This document shows, one piece after another, positions 21,794 to 33,640 of a DNA stretch of 64,000 nt. A program made the translations under genes and the position numbers. Within the stretch, counting starts at the first letter, position 1. Every line of letters begins with the position of its first letter. This stretch comes from Erinaceus europaeus (Eukaryota > Chordata > Mammalia > Eulipotyphla > Erinaceidae): NCBI RefSeq assembly GCF_950295315.1, contig NC_080171.1, positions 117,299,064 to 117,363,063 on the forward strand. Reading direction: 5' to 3'. The notes under the pieces were generated by a model. It was given only the letters and a program-made list of their open reading frames with translations. It was not told where the DNA came from and ran no database searches.

Positions 21794-23104
21794 AGAGACA
21801 GTTTGCTTGCCTTTTTTTTTTTTTGCAAATATTTTTTGCATGTCTTGTATAAAATGCTGCTGCAAGATACAAAGGTAAATGATGAGCTGCTGTGCCATCA
21901 ACCTGCAACCTCGTTTCAGTGTTGGCACCAGCTCCGTGAAGGAAGCTGGATGCTGTGGATTCTTTCTCTCTACCCGTTTCGCTGCCTCTCTACTTCTACC
22001 CAACACAAATAAATGAACTAGGTATTGTTCACCTAGTCCTTTAAAAATATCTTATTGGTTGATTTGTTTATTTCAGTGAGAGATACAAAGAGAGATGACA
22101 AACCAAATCTTCATAATAAGTTTTGCCAGTTAATTATTCACATCTAAATCAATTATTCACATCTACATCAAGGTGTTACATCTCGTGTTGACCACACCTG
22201 CAATGTGATTATCTGTATGTGACATTTCCATGAGGAACTTGGGAATGTGACAGCTCCCTCAATCCAAATAAGCAACCCAAGTAATCCAAAACTGATTATT
22301 TTGTGAGTCTTACTTTAAATAATTATCGGGTTAAAATATAGACCGGACATGAAGTTTCTGATAAAGTTTTTGTTACATTATTTACCTTCATGCTGATGTT
22401 ACTGTGTTACTATGTTACTAGGAGAGCTTTGGACGCTAAGTAAAATTAAAATACATGTTTTCATTTACAATGCCTGTTTGAGGCATTAGTTTATACTTTA
22501 AATTTTAAATGAATAGGCTGGTGAAGTAGAACAAATATATCACTAGTAAAATTGAATCACATTTATTTTTTGTTGAGAAATATGCTTGGCTTCTCTGTTT
22601 CAGACATACAAAGGCATGATTATCCATATTAATGGACACTTTTACCTCTTGAAAGTATTATTTATCCTTGGTTTTGAATCATAGCAATGCATTTTCAATG
22701 ATGTAATTTTAAAATTTATTATGTCTTACGAACTACAGCAGTAAACCTCATACTCAATAATACACAATTCTCATGGAGTTAGTATTTTTATTTATGCTTA
22801 TAATTTAAAGTGACTAACTGTATTCCCTAGAATGTGTTTACATTTTTATAGCCTTAACACTTACTTTAAATGATCAACTGTCTGAAATGCATGAATGCAC
22901 TTATAGAGAAAGTGGCCTTTCTGTTTCTATTCAGTTGAAAGTGAGGAATCTTATTATAAGGATGCTGGCACTGATGGACAGTCACAGAGCTGGGTCAGAA
23001 TAAGTCTCACAAGATAAAAGCTCACTGTCAATTAAATAATTGAGTCCTTCAAGATCTCATAGCTAAATGTAAGAAGTAAGTATTGACATTTTCTTTAAAT
23101 AAAC
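21794..23104. other. Repeat-poor intronic stretch
   Basis: 1.3 kb of AT-rich sequence. A two-copy 19-bp tandem repeat 'aattattcacatcta(a/c)atc' lies at 22132-22169. No gene recognised. Confidence 0.5.
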
Positions 23105-23250
23105 AAAGAGAGAATGAGTGAAATATCTCACTTGCAGCCCCCACTGCATTGAAGGAAATTGGGTGGTGTGGCCTCTTTCCTCCCTGCCCTCCCTCCCCTG
23201 CTCTGCTCCTTCACTCCTTTCCCCTCTCCTCCCTCCATGTTGTTCTTTCT
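23105..23250 (+). mobile_element. Fourth SINE-like group (type C) fragment, plus
   Basis: 'gtgaaatatctcacttgcag' followed by 'ccccactgcattgaagga' and a CT-rich body. The same words recur at 60865-60930 and, reversed, at 24180-24310 and 29530-29680. It is a dispersed element of its own, class inferred as a SINE. Confidence 0.5.
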
Positions 23251-23254
23251 TTTC

Positions 23255-23520
23255 TTATTTGTTATTAACAGTTTGCTACAGATTATAGAATTACAGGGTA
23301 TAGCTCCACACCTCACCCAACACCAAAATTCTGTATCCCCACTCTCCCACTTCCCAAAGAGAACCACTAGAGTTTTCATAAGTCTTACAGTTTGCTTGCT
23401 TCTGTTTTATTTGAATTTTTTGTTTGTTTGTTTGTTTGTTTTTGGCAAGTCCATCTAAGTCAGATCTCTAGATTTCTCTATTGTGCTCTTTCTATCTGGG
23501 GAAAAACACAGAGAGACTCT
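23255..23520 (-). mobile_element. LINE-1-like 3' end, minus
   Basis: 'cccaacaccaaaattctg', 'tatccccactctccc' and the (GTTT)n at 23418-23441 resemble the reversed 3' UTR of LINE-1 copies at 10095 and 56835. Short and old. Confidence 0.45.
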
Positions 23521-23559
23521 ACCTGTCCCATGCCTGGGATATCAGTCACAGTGAACAGA

Positions 23560-23720
23560 GTACAAGTCAATTCATTAATTCAACAAATATATTTTGATAA
23601 CTCATCATGTGATAAGCATGTTCTAGAATATAAATTACAGAGATATAGTAGCTTTAAAAATACCAACAAAAACTTAAATCTTTGCTTTTGAGGGATTGAT
23701 AATCTATAATGTGAAAAATC
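23560..23720 (+). mobile_element. Ancient mammalian-wide repeat fragment
   Basis: 'attcaacaaatatattttga' followed by 'tgtgataagcatgttctaga' resembles the same old family as 19165-19440. Class not assigned. Confidence 0.4.
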
Positions 23721-23784
23721 TAAGTAAATAATCATCTCTCTCTCTCTTTTTCTCTCTGTCTCTCTCTCTCTTTTATTTATGCTG

Positions 23785-24053
23785 TAATGGTTACTGCTGG
23801 GACTCAGTTCCTACACAATGACTCCACCATGCCTGGTGGCCATTGTTTTTCTGTCTTTTTCTTTCTTATATACAGAGAAATAGAGAGGGTGATGGGAAGA
23901 TAAAGGGAGAGAGAAACAGAGGAAAGAGAAACCCTGACAATACTTCACCACTCGTGCAGCCTTCTGCCCCCTCCTCTGAAAGTAGGAACTAGGATTTTAT
24001 CCCTGGTCCTTGGGCAACATGTGCACTCTACCAGGTGCACTGCTGCTCAACCT
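23785..24053 (-). mobile_element. SINE with 3' module, minus (old)
   Basis: Reversed module 'ttactgctgggactcagttc...atgcctggtggccattg', purine-rich body, 'cttcaccactcgtgcagcct', degraded B box and head. Many substitutions. Confidence 0.7.
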
Positions 24054-24119
24054 CTAAGGCTAGTACCTTCTAAGAAAAATATTCTAGGAAAGTTTAAATA
24101 AAACATGGAGTTTGGGTGT

Positions 24120-24310
24120 GTTTGAATACTTGTAGAGAGAGGGAGAAACCAAGAGGAGAGAGAGAGAGGGGGAGAGAGGGAGAGAGAGAGAGAGAGAGGG
24201 ACCAAGACCACAGCACTGAAGTTTCCTTTCTAGCAGTGGAAACCAGGATCAACTGTGGGTCACAAGCTTGGCAACACAGCACACTATCCACAGGAGCTAT
24301 TTTGTCGGTC
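24120..24310 (-). mobile_element. Type C SINE-like fragment with (GA)n, minus
   Basis: A purine-rich tract (about 24130-24200) precedes 'cagcactgaagtttccttt', the reverse of the type C core; the end reads 'aacacagcacactatccaca'. Confidence 0.5.
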
Positions 24311-24612
24311 CCATGCTTGAAATTTTTTAATAGATCACTTTATGGTGGAAATGTCAGTTTATAAGACTGTTGTCAAAGTTGTGCAGTTTCTCACCCTTCC
24401 ATGGACAAATTTTAAGTAAACAAACTAATAGTGTATTACCTATTAACCATCTGCAGTTTCATTCAACACAGCACCTCTATTTGTAATGGGAAAAAAATGA
24501 GTTTGTCTGCAGTAACCTCCTGCAGAGAGTTAAACTATCGCCATGCAGCCTCAACTTTATTCTTCATTAGAGTATCTAGGGCCAAGCCATTATTTCTTAG
24601 AAAAAAAAAGTA

Positions 24613-24890
24613 TAGGGAGTCGGACGGTGGCGCAGTGGGTTAAGCGCAGATGGTGCAAAGCCCAAGGACGGGTGTAAGTACCCTGATTCAAGCCCCCAGC
24701 TCCCCACCTGCAGGGGAGTTGCTTCACAAGCAGTGAAGCAGGTCTGCAGGTGTCTGTCTTTCTCTCCCCCTCTCTGTCTTCCCCTCCTCTCTCCATTTTT
24801 CTCTGTCCTATCCAACAACAATGACATCAACAACAACAATAAAACAACAAGGGCAACAAAAGGAAATAAATAAAATATTTTTTTAAAGTA
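24613..24890 (+). mobile_element. SINE type A, plus
   Basis: Head 'gagtcggacggtggcgcagt', B box-like 'gattcaagccc', 'cacctgcaggggagttgctt', CT body, 'aacaacaatgacatcaacaa' tail. Well preserved. Confidence 0.93.
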
Positions 24891-25919
24891 TTTACTTTCA
24901 TCAAAGAGCATATCTGGCTTCTCATTTTAAATATATTTTGTTGTAAAACGCTTCCCATGTTTTCATAAGAGTTTATAAAAAAACATTTCTTCTACTTAAA
25001 CATTATGTATCTGCTATATATTTTTTTATTGTCTTCAGAAATGTCCTGCTGTCTTTCTAGGACATTATTGGAAAGAATTCAGGTCCAGAGGGAGCTACTT
25101 CCTCTTGCTCTCGGTTCCATTATCAATAACATTGATCTCAGAGGATGTGCCTTGAAGGACTGAGGGGCAGCTCTTGGGCAAGTTGATCCTTCACTCTCCT
25201 AGCCATTTTCTTTCCCTCTTTGGGAGTATTGTGACACCCAGAAAAGTTCCCTTCACTCTTTATTTCCCAGATTCGTTGTTCATATTGTCTTTGTTTGTGG
25301 TACGAAGGCTACAGTTTTCCTGTCACTTCTGGTTCAAGTCTTGTCCAGACTCAATAACGTCTTTCATCCAGGTGGAATTGAAGCGTTTGCTGTACAAGTT
25401 CTGTGTGAGTGCCGGTTCTGGTGAGGCTTACTGTTCTTACTGAATCTGCTACCACAGATTCATATGCTTGAACTAAGACACATGGAATATGAGCTTCTTG
25501 AAACTCTTCTCTCATCCCTGGCCTGCAGGATACCACCCTAAAATTGATCTCTAGGAAGATGTCTGAGAAGTGGGCTAACAAGCTGCATAAAGTTCTCTTT
25601 TCTTTAAACATTATTTGTGGTTGGTATTCAAATTATTACCAGTGTACTATGACTTGTTGTTGTTGTTGTTTTTGTTATGGGGCTAATGACTTTGCTTTTG
25701 TGAAGGACACCGGCACACGGGCTCTTCTCTCCTGTTTTGCATTAGCATTGATTCCGGCTGCTGCAGAGTGTTAGGAAATGAGAAGAAAATGATTCCTGTT
25801 TCATAGCCATGACTTGATTAAAAAATTCAAATCTTCTATGTTATTGCTTCCTGGAAAATTGTATCTTAAAATAGATAAAACTACCCACTCTGCATACTAG
25901 TGAATGATGACCTGAGTGT
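24891..25919. other. Repeat-poor intronic stretch
   Basis: One kilobase of fairly mixed composition. Accidental open frames occur on both strands (for example 25174-25443 +) without recognisable products. A short GTT run at about 25652-25672. No exon supported. Confidence 0.5.
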
Positions 25920-26054
25920 TAGGGCCTAGATTTTTATTTTGTTATTACTAGACCCGAGAAATCTCTCTAGCATAGGTGGTGCTAAGACTTGAACCCAGGA
26001 TACCATTCTTGGAAATCCAACACTTTGTCCACTGTACCACCTCCTAGGTCATCA

Positions 26055-26097
<43 letters not shown>
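25920..26097 (-). mobile_element. tRNA-like SINE fragment with (AC)n end
   Basis: 'agacttgaacccaggatacc' and 'ccactgtaccacctcc' look like a reversed B box and head of an old SINE. It is followed by an AC dinucleotide run of about 40 bp (26056-26097). Confidence 0.55.
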
Positions 26098-26099
<2 letters not shown>

Positions 26100-26269
26100 C
26101 TCTACTCTTCTTGAATGGAGTTATTTAGAAATATGTTTGCCCCCATAGTACTTGTATCTGTGAAACAAGATCAAGAACCGTTTACTCTGGGGAAAAAATC
26201 CTCCTCTACTGGCAAGAGGAAAGACGTTTGATTAGTTACTTAAATCTTCCAGTAGAAACAGTTTTGTGG

Positions 26270-26435
26270 GGACTGGCCTTGATTCTGGCAAGCCCTGTTG
26301 AGCACACACGCTATAATGTATAAGGAACCGGGCTCAGGCTGCCAGTCCACACCTGCAGAGGGGGGGAGCTGTGAAAGCTGTGAAGCAGAGCTCCAGGCGT
26401 AGCTCTCACTCTCTCTCTGTATACGACAGCTTCCC
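26270..26435 (+). mobile_element. SINE type B, plus (old, 3'-truncated)
   Basis: 'gttgagcacacacgctataa', B box 'gggctcaggctgc', 'cacctgcagagggggggagc', 'gtgaagcagagctccaggcg'. No A-rich tail is left. Confidence 0.7.
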
Positions 26436-26699
26436 CCCTGCTTACATTTTCAATATTGATTTTTTAAAATTTAAATATACTAAAAATTTCTGTACCTTAT
26501 AATTTCAAATTTTAGTAGTTACTTTTTATCTCCATTAATTATTCTTTAGATTAGTGTCCCTTATTCTGTCCTTATGGGGAGGTTAATTGTTTGTATTATT
26601 TTACTTTCATTTCTTGTTCCTGGAAAATTTATCTTAAAAGAATGCACAGGGCTTGGAATAAAACTGTATCTCTTAACAAGAGATTCTATTTGCTTCTCT

Positions 26700-26913
26700 T
26701 TTTATTTTTTTTTAATTATCTCCATTTATTGGATAGAGACAGCCCGAAATTAGGAGGAATGGGGGAGACAGGGAGGGAGAGAGACAGAGAGACCTGCAGC
26801 TCTGCTGCAGCATTTGCAATGTTTTTTCCCCCGTAGGTGGGGACTGGGCCTGAAACCCGGGTCCTTGTGTACTGTAACATGTGTGCTCAACCAGGTGCAC
26901 CACCACCCAGCCC
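26700..26913 (-). mobile_element. SINE type B, minus
   Basis: 'ttggatagagacagcccgaa', 'cctgcagctctgctgcagca', reversed B box 'cctgaaacccgg' and head 'ccaccacccagccc'. Confidence 0.88.
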
Positions 26914-27224
26914 TTGAGTTTGCTTCTGTATCAGGTACCTACCTAGTGGATATCAACTTACAATACTGGATATCAACCTAAAAATGAATTCTCAAGTAGG
27001 AGTGTTTAAGTCCACACCAGCTGTGTGAATTCAGGCAGCAAATTCGTGCAGAGCACAGTTTGTAGATAGAACTTTCAGCGGGAAATTATTCTTCCCTCTA
27101 TTTCATACAGATAGGGGAGTTTTACCTTGCCATTTCCTTCTTTGTTGGTTTATTGTTTGCTAAAATTTACACTAAAAGGTTCAGCAAAAGCACTCAGTGT
27201 GTCTTCTTTATTTTATAATTTTTT

Positions 27225-27447
27225 AAAGTTCTTTTAATTTTTTTTTATTATCTTCATCTATTGGATAAAGACAGCCAGAAATCAAGAAGGAAGGGGGCGA
27301 TAGAGAGGATGAGAAACAGAGAGACGCCTGCAGCCCTACTTCACCACTCGCAAAGCTTTCCCCCTACAGGTGGGGACTAGGGACTCGAACCTGGGTCCTT
27401 GAGCACTGTAACATGTGCACTAAAACCAGGTGCTCCACCACCCGGCC
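27225..27447 (-). mobile_element. SINE type B, minus
   Basis: Reversed T-rich tail, 'gataaagacagccagaaatc', 'cgcctgcagccctacttcac', reversed B box 'ctcgaacctggg' and head 'ccaccacccggccc'. Confidence 0.9.
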
Positions 27448-27529
27448 CTTACAATGTGTCTTTATTATGCATGAAAACCAAGCTGAAGCCAGGCCCCACT
27501 ACACTGGAGAAAGCCTCTATGTTGCGCTG

Positions 27530-27532
<3 letters not shown>

Positions 27533-27582
<50 letters not shown>

Positions 27583-27583
27583 G
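27533..27583. repeat. (CT)n microsatellite, about 50 bp
   Basis: CT dinucleotide array with one G interruption near the 3' end. The stretch to 27899 that follows is unique AT-rich sequence. Confidence 0.9.
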
Positions 27584-27899
27584 AAAAGCTCAACCCAGAG
27601 TAGTAAAATACCCACAGTGATTTTAAAATAAGATAAACTTAGATTATTAAAAATTATATTCAAGGTGTATTTATATAGGATACAAGTCTCTATCTGGACT
27701 CCTCACAATGGATAGGACATGAGATTGTTAATAATTTCAAAGTTCCCATGACTATATAGTAATGCAACCTACTTATCATCTTTGTTTAGTTTGACCAATT
27801 GATTGCACTGATGAACACTGTATTATTTATTTTAGTAAAAAGCACATCCCTCTGGTAATCAGAGGTAGATAGAGACCAAAGCACTAGCAACTTTTCTCT

Positions 27900-28281
27900 G
27901 ACAATGTCTTTTTTTTTTTCTTTTCTCCTCCAGGGTTCTTGCTGGGCTCGGTGCCTGCACCATGAATCCACCGCTCCTGGAGGCCATTTTTCCCCCCTTT
28001 TGTTGCCCTTGTTGTTGCAGCCTCGTTGCGGTTATTATTGCCATTGTTGACGTTGCTTTGTTGTTGGATAGGACAGAGAGAAATGGAGAGAGGAGGGGAA
28101 GACAGAGAGAGAGGGGAGCGAAAGACAGACACCTGCAGACCTGCTTCACCGCCCGTGAAGCGACTCCCCTGCAGGTGGGGAGCCGGGGGCTCCAACTGGG
28201 ATCCTTACGCCGGTCCCTGCGCTTTGCACCACGTGCGCTTAACCCACTGCGCCACCGCCCGACCCCCGACAATGTCTTTTT
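27900..28281 (-). mobile_element. SINE type A with 3' module, minus, perfect 14-bp TSD
   Basis: The body is 27914-28267; the duplication 'gacaatgtcttttt' is at 27900-27913 and 28268-28281. It contains the reversed 3' module ('gggctcggtgcctgcaccat'), the reversed AAC-rich part and the reversed head 'ctgcgccaccgcccgacccc'. This is the most complete module-bearing type A copy here. Confidence 0.95.
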
Positions 28282-29149
28282 GTAGTGAACGCGTACTAAT
28301 CGCTCTTGAAGACTGTTTTTCTAAAGGGTAAATGTCTAGATTGATGTTCACTACACAGGACCATCCCCAAGCGTTCTTACATTGAACTTCAGAGCCCTGC
28401 ATACTTCCTTCCTTTTGCCCAGTGAACACACACACACACACACACACACATGCACGCATGCACACAACATGCACACGCACACATGCACACCATCTGTGTT
28501 CTTTTTGGATCCTCTTGTCAGTTTCAACTCCTCTACTGAAATGAATAAACATACATCTGTGAACTAGTTACTGCAAATTAAGTTTGGTGTGACTTAAAAT
28601 ATTTACTAAAATTCCCCCCTTTTAGTTAAAACAACCTCCTGTTACAACCAAACTAAGCATGCAAACCTGTTTTTTTTTTTACATGTGAATAATTGTGACC
28701 TGGTTATCTCTTATGTGCCCTGAAAATGTACTTTTTGAAAAAAATCACCCTCACTCTCCAAAATGCGTGCATGTCTCAGTCACATCAAATGTTTTCTCCT
28801 TGTTCCTTTCTTTCTTTCTTCCTTTCTTTTTATGGTCATGAAGAATCTTCCAATATACTTATTACTGTTACAACAATATATTTTATTTGTGACATGTGTA
28901 CTCGAAATAATTGATTTTTAGTATTTTTCTGGAATTTTTTAATGCTGAGACTAAAACTAAAAATGTTTAAATCTCTGTTGATTTCCTAAGGAGACTATTT
29001 AATTTATGGGCCTTTCCTTCCTCTGTCTGGCCCTGGATTTTTGGCACAAATTAGAACTTAAAATAGGTGTTTGCCTGTGGTCAGACCTTGCTGCTATTAA
29101 TACCAATTAGATGCCTCATGTTCCAGCTTTTATTCAGTGTTTTCATTTC
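28282..29149. other. Intronic sequence with (AC)n at 28425-28490
   Basis: An interrupted AC/GCAC array, then unique AT-rich sequence. No gene recognised. Confidence 0.5.
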
Positions 29150-29330
29150 CGTAACTTTGAGCTTTATGCAAAACACTCTTCACACTATGACTTCACTAAG
29201 TACTGAGTCTCATTAAACATATATGGTCAACCCCGTCCTACAGATGAGGTAGCTGAGACTAAGAGCCACTCACATTGCTAATTTGTGTATTGGATGACAT
29301 TTTAAACACAGGTCTTCTGAGACCAACTGT
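29150..29330 (+). mobile_element. MIR-type SINE fragment, plus
   Basis: 'cctacagatgaggtagctga' and 'acacaggtcttctgaga' match the MIR core ('ttacagatgaggaaactgag', 'ccaggtcttctgac') in the right order and spacing. An ancient element shared by mammals. Confidence 0.7.
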
Positions 29331-29504
29331 GTATATATTTTTTCTTAAATTGATACCTGAAGTCTCATTTTGGTGTTCTGTAAAGTGGAATTGAGTGTAA
29401 AATATGACCTTTGTGGGTCATGTCCAGATGACCATGCACTTTGCATATTAAAAGCAAATCCTACCTTACATAAGTAAGACTTATTTGAAGTCTCCCCACA
29501 TATT

Positions 29505-29690
29505 TTCTTTTTTTTTTTTTAAGACACACACAGAGTGGGGGAGAGGGAGAGATAAAGGGTGGAGGGAGGGAGGACAGCACTGAAATTTCCTTCAGTGTGG
29601 AGGCTGGCCTCACACCTGAGTCATACCTGTGCCAACATGGCACTCTCAGGTGAGCTGTTCTGCTGAACTACCCTCATGAGGTTTTAGTGA
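29505..29690 (-). mobile_element. Type C SINE-like fragment, minus
   Basis: Purine-rich tract, then 'cagcactgaaatttccttca', 'ctcacacctgagtcatacct' and 'ccaacatggcactctcaggt'. The order mirrors 24180-24310. Confidence 0.55.
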
Positions 29691-30055
29691 AAATGTCCTT
29701 CATCACTAGTCTGCTTTCTGAAACCACTCTTTGTATCACAGCCAACTGAATTAAAAGCAACAGTTTAAAGTATCACTCAAAATGAGTTAATTTATCATTA
29801 TCCTCAATAACTACATCTAAGGAAAAAGCCTTTGAAATACAGAGAGTAAATCAGCAGAATTTTAGGAAAGAAAGTGAGGACGACATCTAGAACATCATAC
29901 ATTGCTTGGCAGAGACCAAAAGTTGCACTGGAGGGTTAAATACTGTGTGGGAATCTCCAAGGTGTGATACAGAACACGAATAAAATGAAATTAAAAAGTC
30001 CACACAATTTAATGAAAACCCAGTCTTCCCTCTAATACAGAACCATTTTCAAATT
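29691..30055. other. Intronic sequence, nothing recognised
   Basis: Unique sequence without a recognisable repeat. Confidence 0.4.
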
Positions 30056-30085
30056 TATTTTTATTTATTTTTTAATGACAGAGAG

Positions 30086-30123
<38 letters not shown>

Positions 30124-30255
30124 TGGGAGGGGGAGGGGAAGGGAGAGGGAGGGGTGAGAGCACAGCTGATGGCATTGCCAGGGACTGGACCTGGGATCTC
30201 AGAGCCTAGGGCATGAAAGTGATTTGCATAACTATATGTTGTTTCCCCCAGACCT
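30056..30255 (-). mobile_element. tRNA-like SINE fragment with (AC)n, minus
   Basis: (AC)n at 30090-30120, G-rich purine tract, then 'ggactggacctgggatctca' and 'gtttcccccagacc', as a reversed SINE head. Group uncertain (type D-like). Confidence 0.5.
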
Positions 30256-30949
30256 TCCTATATATATTTATTCTATTACGTGGAACATGACAGCAACACT
30301 CTAGTAAGATAACTGTATATATAAGTCTAGAGAAATTTATAGAATTCCCCATAGTCTGTCCAATCCAAGCCTCAGAGTGGAGGAGCCCTGATCCTCTGGT
30401 TCTTATAGGAAATCCACCACTAAAATCATAGTTTTAGAACAGGCAATGACAACCCTTGCACAAGAAGAACCTGAGACCACATTTCCATCAGGCCTAGTAC
30501 AGTTTAATTAAGATGCCAAATTAGAAGATGATTGACCAGTGTCTTTATTACCGAAGAAAACTGAAGTCTGTAATGCAAAATACTGGCAACATACTGCCAG
30601 TAATTCATAAAATAGTCCATGGCATTGTTGGTTTGAAATACACCTCTTTTGTGGCATCATGTCTAAGTATGTGTCATTTCCTGGTCATTGCATGTCATCT
30701 TCTAGCAAATAGTTTCTGCTTCATAAAGGAAGCATTCATTGCAGATGGTGGTGGTATGCTCAGTTGTCTTTGAAGAAAGAACAGTAGATTACAATGAATA
30801 TTCTAAAAAATATAATAAAATTGCCTATGCCTCCAGGGTTGTAAGGGGGAAAGCCTGGGGAGGTTCAGAAGGAGAGAACAGGTAGGAGATGGCTCTTCTT
30901 ATGTCATGAAGAGCTGGAGAGGAGGACATTCTCTATTTTTTAAAACTTC
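30256..30949. other. Intronic sequence, nothing recognised
   Basis: About 0.7 kb unique sequence. An 81-aa frame on + at 30528-30773 has no recognisable similarity. Confidence 0.45.
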
Positions 30950-31110
30950 TTTTTAAATACTGGATATAAACAGCTTTATCAAGAGGAGAGAGAGAGAGAG
31001 AGACAGACCTGCAGCCCTGCTTCCCTCTGCAGATGGGGACCAGAGACTTGAACCTGTGTCTTGTACACTGTCATGTAAGTGTTTAACCAGGTATGCCACC
31101 ACCCGGTCCC
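30950..31110 (-). mobile_element. SINE type B, minus, internally shortened
   Basis: 'gagagagagacagacctgca', 'gcttccctctgcagatgggg', reversed B box 'cttgaacctgtg', head 'ccaccacccggtccc'. The 'caccacttgtgaagctt' block is deleted. Confidence 0.82.
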
Positions 31111-31395
31111 TAAGAGAGGCCTTCTATACTAGAGGATTCTGGGCAGAGAAATTCATGTCTGACAGCTGTGTTGTCAGCTGTGCCTCCATAATCTTCAAAG
31201 CAGAACCTAGTATGGCCTTTTTTTCCCCTTTAGGATATCTTTGAATGGATGAAGGTGTTGATTGTTTGCCCTGTAATTACATCTGACTTGTCCTTCCTAT
31301 ACTCAGGAACTAAAAGTCTAGCCCCAGAAGTTTTTATTTTTATAAAAACTTTATAGCTTATCTTGTAGACTTTAGGGACCTCTGTTCAAGAAGAT

Positions 31396-31770
31396 AAGAG
31401 GATCCAGAGAGGGAGTCGGGCGGTAGCACAGCGGGTTAAGTGCACATGGCGCAAAGCACAAGGGCCAGCGTAAAGATCCTGGTTCAAGCCCCTGGCTCCC
31501 CACCTGCAGGAGATCGCTTCGCAAGCGGTGAAGCAGGGCTGCAGGTGTCTATCTTTCTCCCCCCCTCTTTGTCTTCCCCTCCTCTCTCTATTTCTCTCTG
31601 TCCTATCCAACAACAACAGCAACAGCTATGACAACAATAACAACTACAACAAGCACAACAACAAGGGCAACAAAATGGGAAAAACAGCCTCCAGGAGCAG
31701 TGGATTCATAGTGCAGGCACTGAGCCCCAGCAATAACCCTGGAGGCAAAAAAAAAAAGAGGATCAAGAGA
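31396..31770 (+). mobile_element. SINE type A with 3' module, plus, 15-bp TSD
   Basis: The body is about 31411-31755. Flanks 'aagaggatccagaga' (31396-31410) and 'aagaggatcaagaga' (31756-31770) differ at one base. Head, B box 'ggttcaagccc', AAC-rich part and the full module 'cctccaggagcagtggattc...aataaccctggagg' are present. Confidence 0.95.
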
Positions 31771-32627
31771 AACACAGGGATGGTGGTGAGCAAAGTTTTC
31801 TGTCAGTGACACTGCACTGCACCAGGGATCCTTGCCCTCTTACTGCTTGTGGAGCCTCCTTTCTGTGATACTAAGGCATTCTCTGTCATTTTTTCCCTGA
31901 TTTTTTGAGGAAGGTGTTCAAAAGCTACTTCAGTGTGTATGGATTCCAGGAGAAATTCCAAAGCAAGCCCCACCTTTATAAATCCTATGAAGCTTTATGA
32001 GCTGTAAAGTTGACTTTCAACAAAAAAAAAAAAGGAAGGAGGGGGCTGAGACATTGCAGTTCTCAACTCTAATCCTAATACTGTTCCCACATGACAGAAG
32101 GGGAGGCAAGGCAGCAGGGAGAGGCATTCAGGCACTAAGAAAGGAAGCCTCTTTTATTTACTTTTTATTTATTGTACCTTCAGGATGCTGGTAGGAAGAC
32201 AAACACTGAGAGCTCTCAGAGTTACCGCAACAAACTTCACTTGGGTTGCTTTAAAAGGGGATTGGGATTTGGTTCCTATGTAGAGACGTATTTGCTAGGT
32301 ATGGTCTCGACGATGTAGCTAGAGATAATGTGTGGAAGAGAACGTTCTTAAGAGTACCGTTTAAGGTAAGTCGCTGCTCATTAAGATCTACGGCCAAATC
32401 TGCCAAGCAGTTCTTCAATAGAGGCTAAGACAAAGAGGATACCAAGAGATGGAGTCCCTTTCTTTTCTTTGATTTACACTGCATCTCCTTTTCATAAACT
32501 CTTTTCATTTGCAGATTTGCAGGTGTGCTTGTGTTTCCCAAGTAACTTTACACTGAATTTTATTGGTAGAGTCCTTTCTCAAACAGTTAAGAATAGCTCA
32601 CCTAAGTCTGCCTCTGTTATCATTTTC
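31771..32627. other. Intronic sequence, nothing recognised
   Basis: 0.86 kb unique sequence. No repeat or exon is supported. Confidence 0.45.
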
Positions 32628-32838
32628 TTTTTTTTTATTTTTTATAATTATAATTTTATTTATTTGTTAGATACTGAGAGAGAAATTGAAAGGGGAGGAA
32701 GAGATAGAGACAGACACCTGCAGCTCTACTTCACCACTTGTGAAGTTTTCCCCGTACAGGTGGGGACCAGGGGCTTGAACCTGGGTCCTTGCCCACTGTA
32801 GTGTGTGCACTTAACAAGGTGCGCCATCGCCTGGCCCC
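32628..32838 (-). mobile_element. SINE type B, minus
   Basis: T-rich reversed tail, 'agagagaaattgaaagggga', 'cacctgcagctctacttcac', reversed B box 'cttgaacctggg', head 'gcgccatcgcctggcccc'. Confidence 0.9.
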
Positions 32839-32869
32839 TCCTATATGTCTTCTTTATTTATTTATTTAT

Positions 32870-33640
32870 TATTTTTTATTTAAGAAAGGATTAATTAACA
32901 AAACCATAGGGTAGGAGGGGTACAACTCCACACAATTCCCACCACCCAATCTCCATATCCCACCCCCTCCCCTGATAGCTTTCCCATTCTCTATCCCTCT
33001 GGGAGCATGGACCCAGGGTCGTTGTGGGTTGAAGTCTCTGGACACAGTCTGAAGTGAAGCATGTTGAGGTGGCAATCGTTGCGTTGGTTAGGTTGTGATC
33101 GGCGGATGCAATATTATTTGATATGGATTGGGAGAGGCATACGGGAAAGTGGGCCCTATCCAAGGGTTCCAGGACTGGGGGAAGTATATATTAACAGGTA
33201 TGGATCAATCTGCCAACATTCATGTCCAGCAAAGAAGCATAAAAGCCATAACTCCCACCCCCTGCACCCCAGGAATAATTTAGATCCATACTCCCAGTAG
33301 GGGAGAAATGTTAAGGGAAGATTACTAGAAAGCTCTGAATTCTAACTCCATCAAGATCCAGAGAGAGAAGAAAATAAGGAAAGGACATTTGGATGTCATA
33401 ATAAGTGTATGTGTGACTTGGAAAAGAAGAGAAGATGGGACCATTTTAAAAGGGGGGGGGCAAATCTATACAAATAGAAACAGATAGTTGTAGAAATAAT
33501 AGTTAACCCATATCTGCAACCTTAAGAGAACTGCTGCTATAGCTTCCAATGGAGGGACTGGGGATTCAGAACTCTGGTGATGGGAATTGGTACAGAGCTG
33601 TTCGACCCTTGTTATCTTGTAATTATGAAAATCAATATAA
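32870..33640. mobile_element. R1-family repeat with inverted ends around a shared core
   Basis: The left part (32880-33030) is an R1 3' end on minus ('acaaaaccatagggtaggag', 'ccctctgggagcatggaccc'). The middle (33035-33190) matches 9645-9790. The right part (33190-33640) is an R1 3' end on plus, with 'tatggatcaatctgccaaca', 'agcttccaatggagggactg', 'ggtgatgggaattgg' and poly-A. It is either two copies head to head or one element with long inverted ends. Confidence 0.65.

Noticed and set aside
25174..25774. Processed pseudogene in 25060-25800
   Set aside because: The composition looked gene-like, but no frame gives a recognisable protein and there is no poly-A tail or target duplication.
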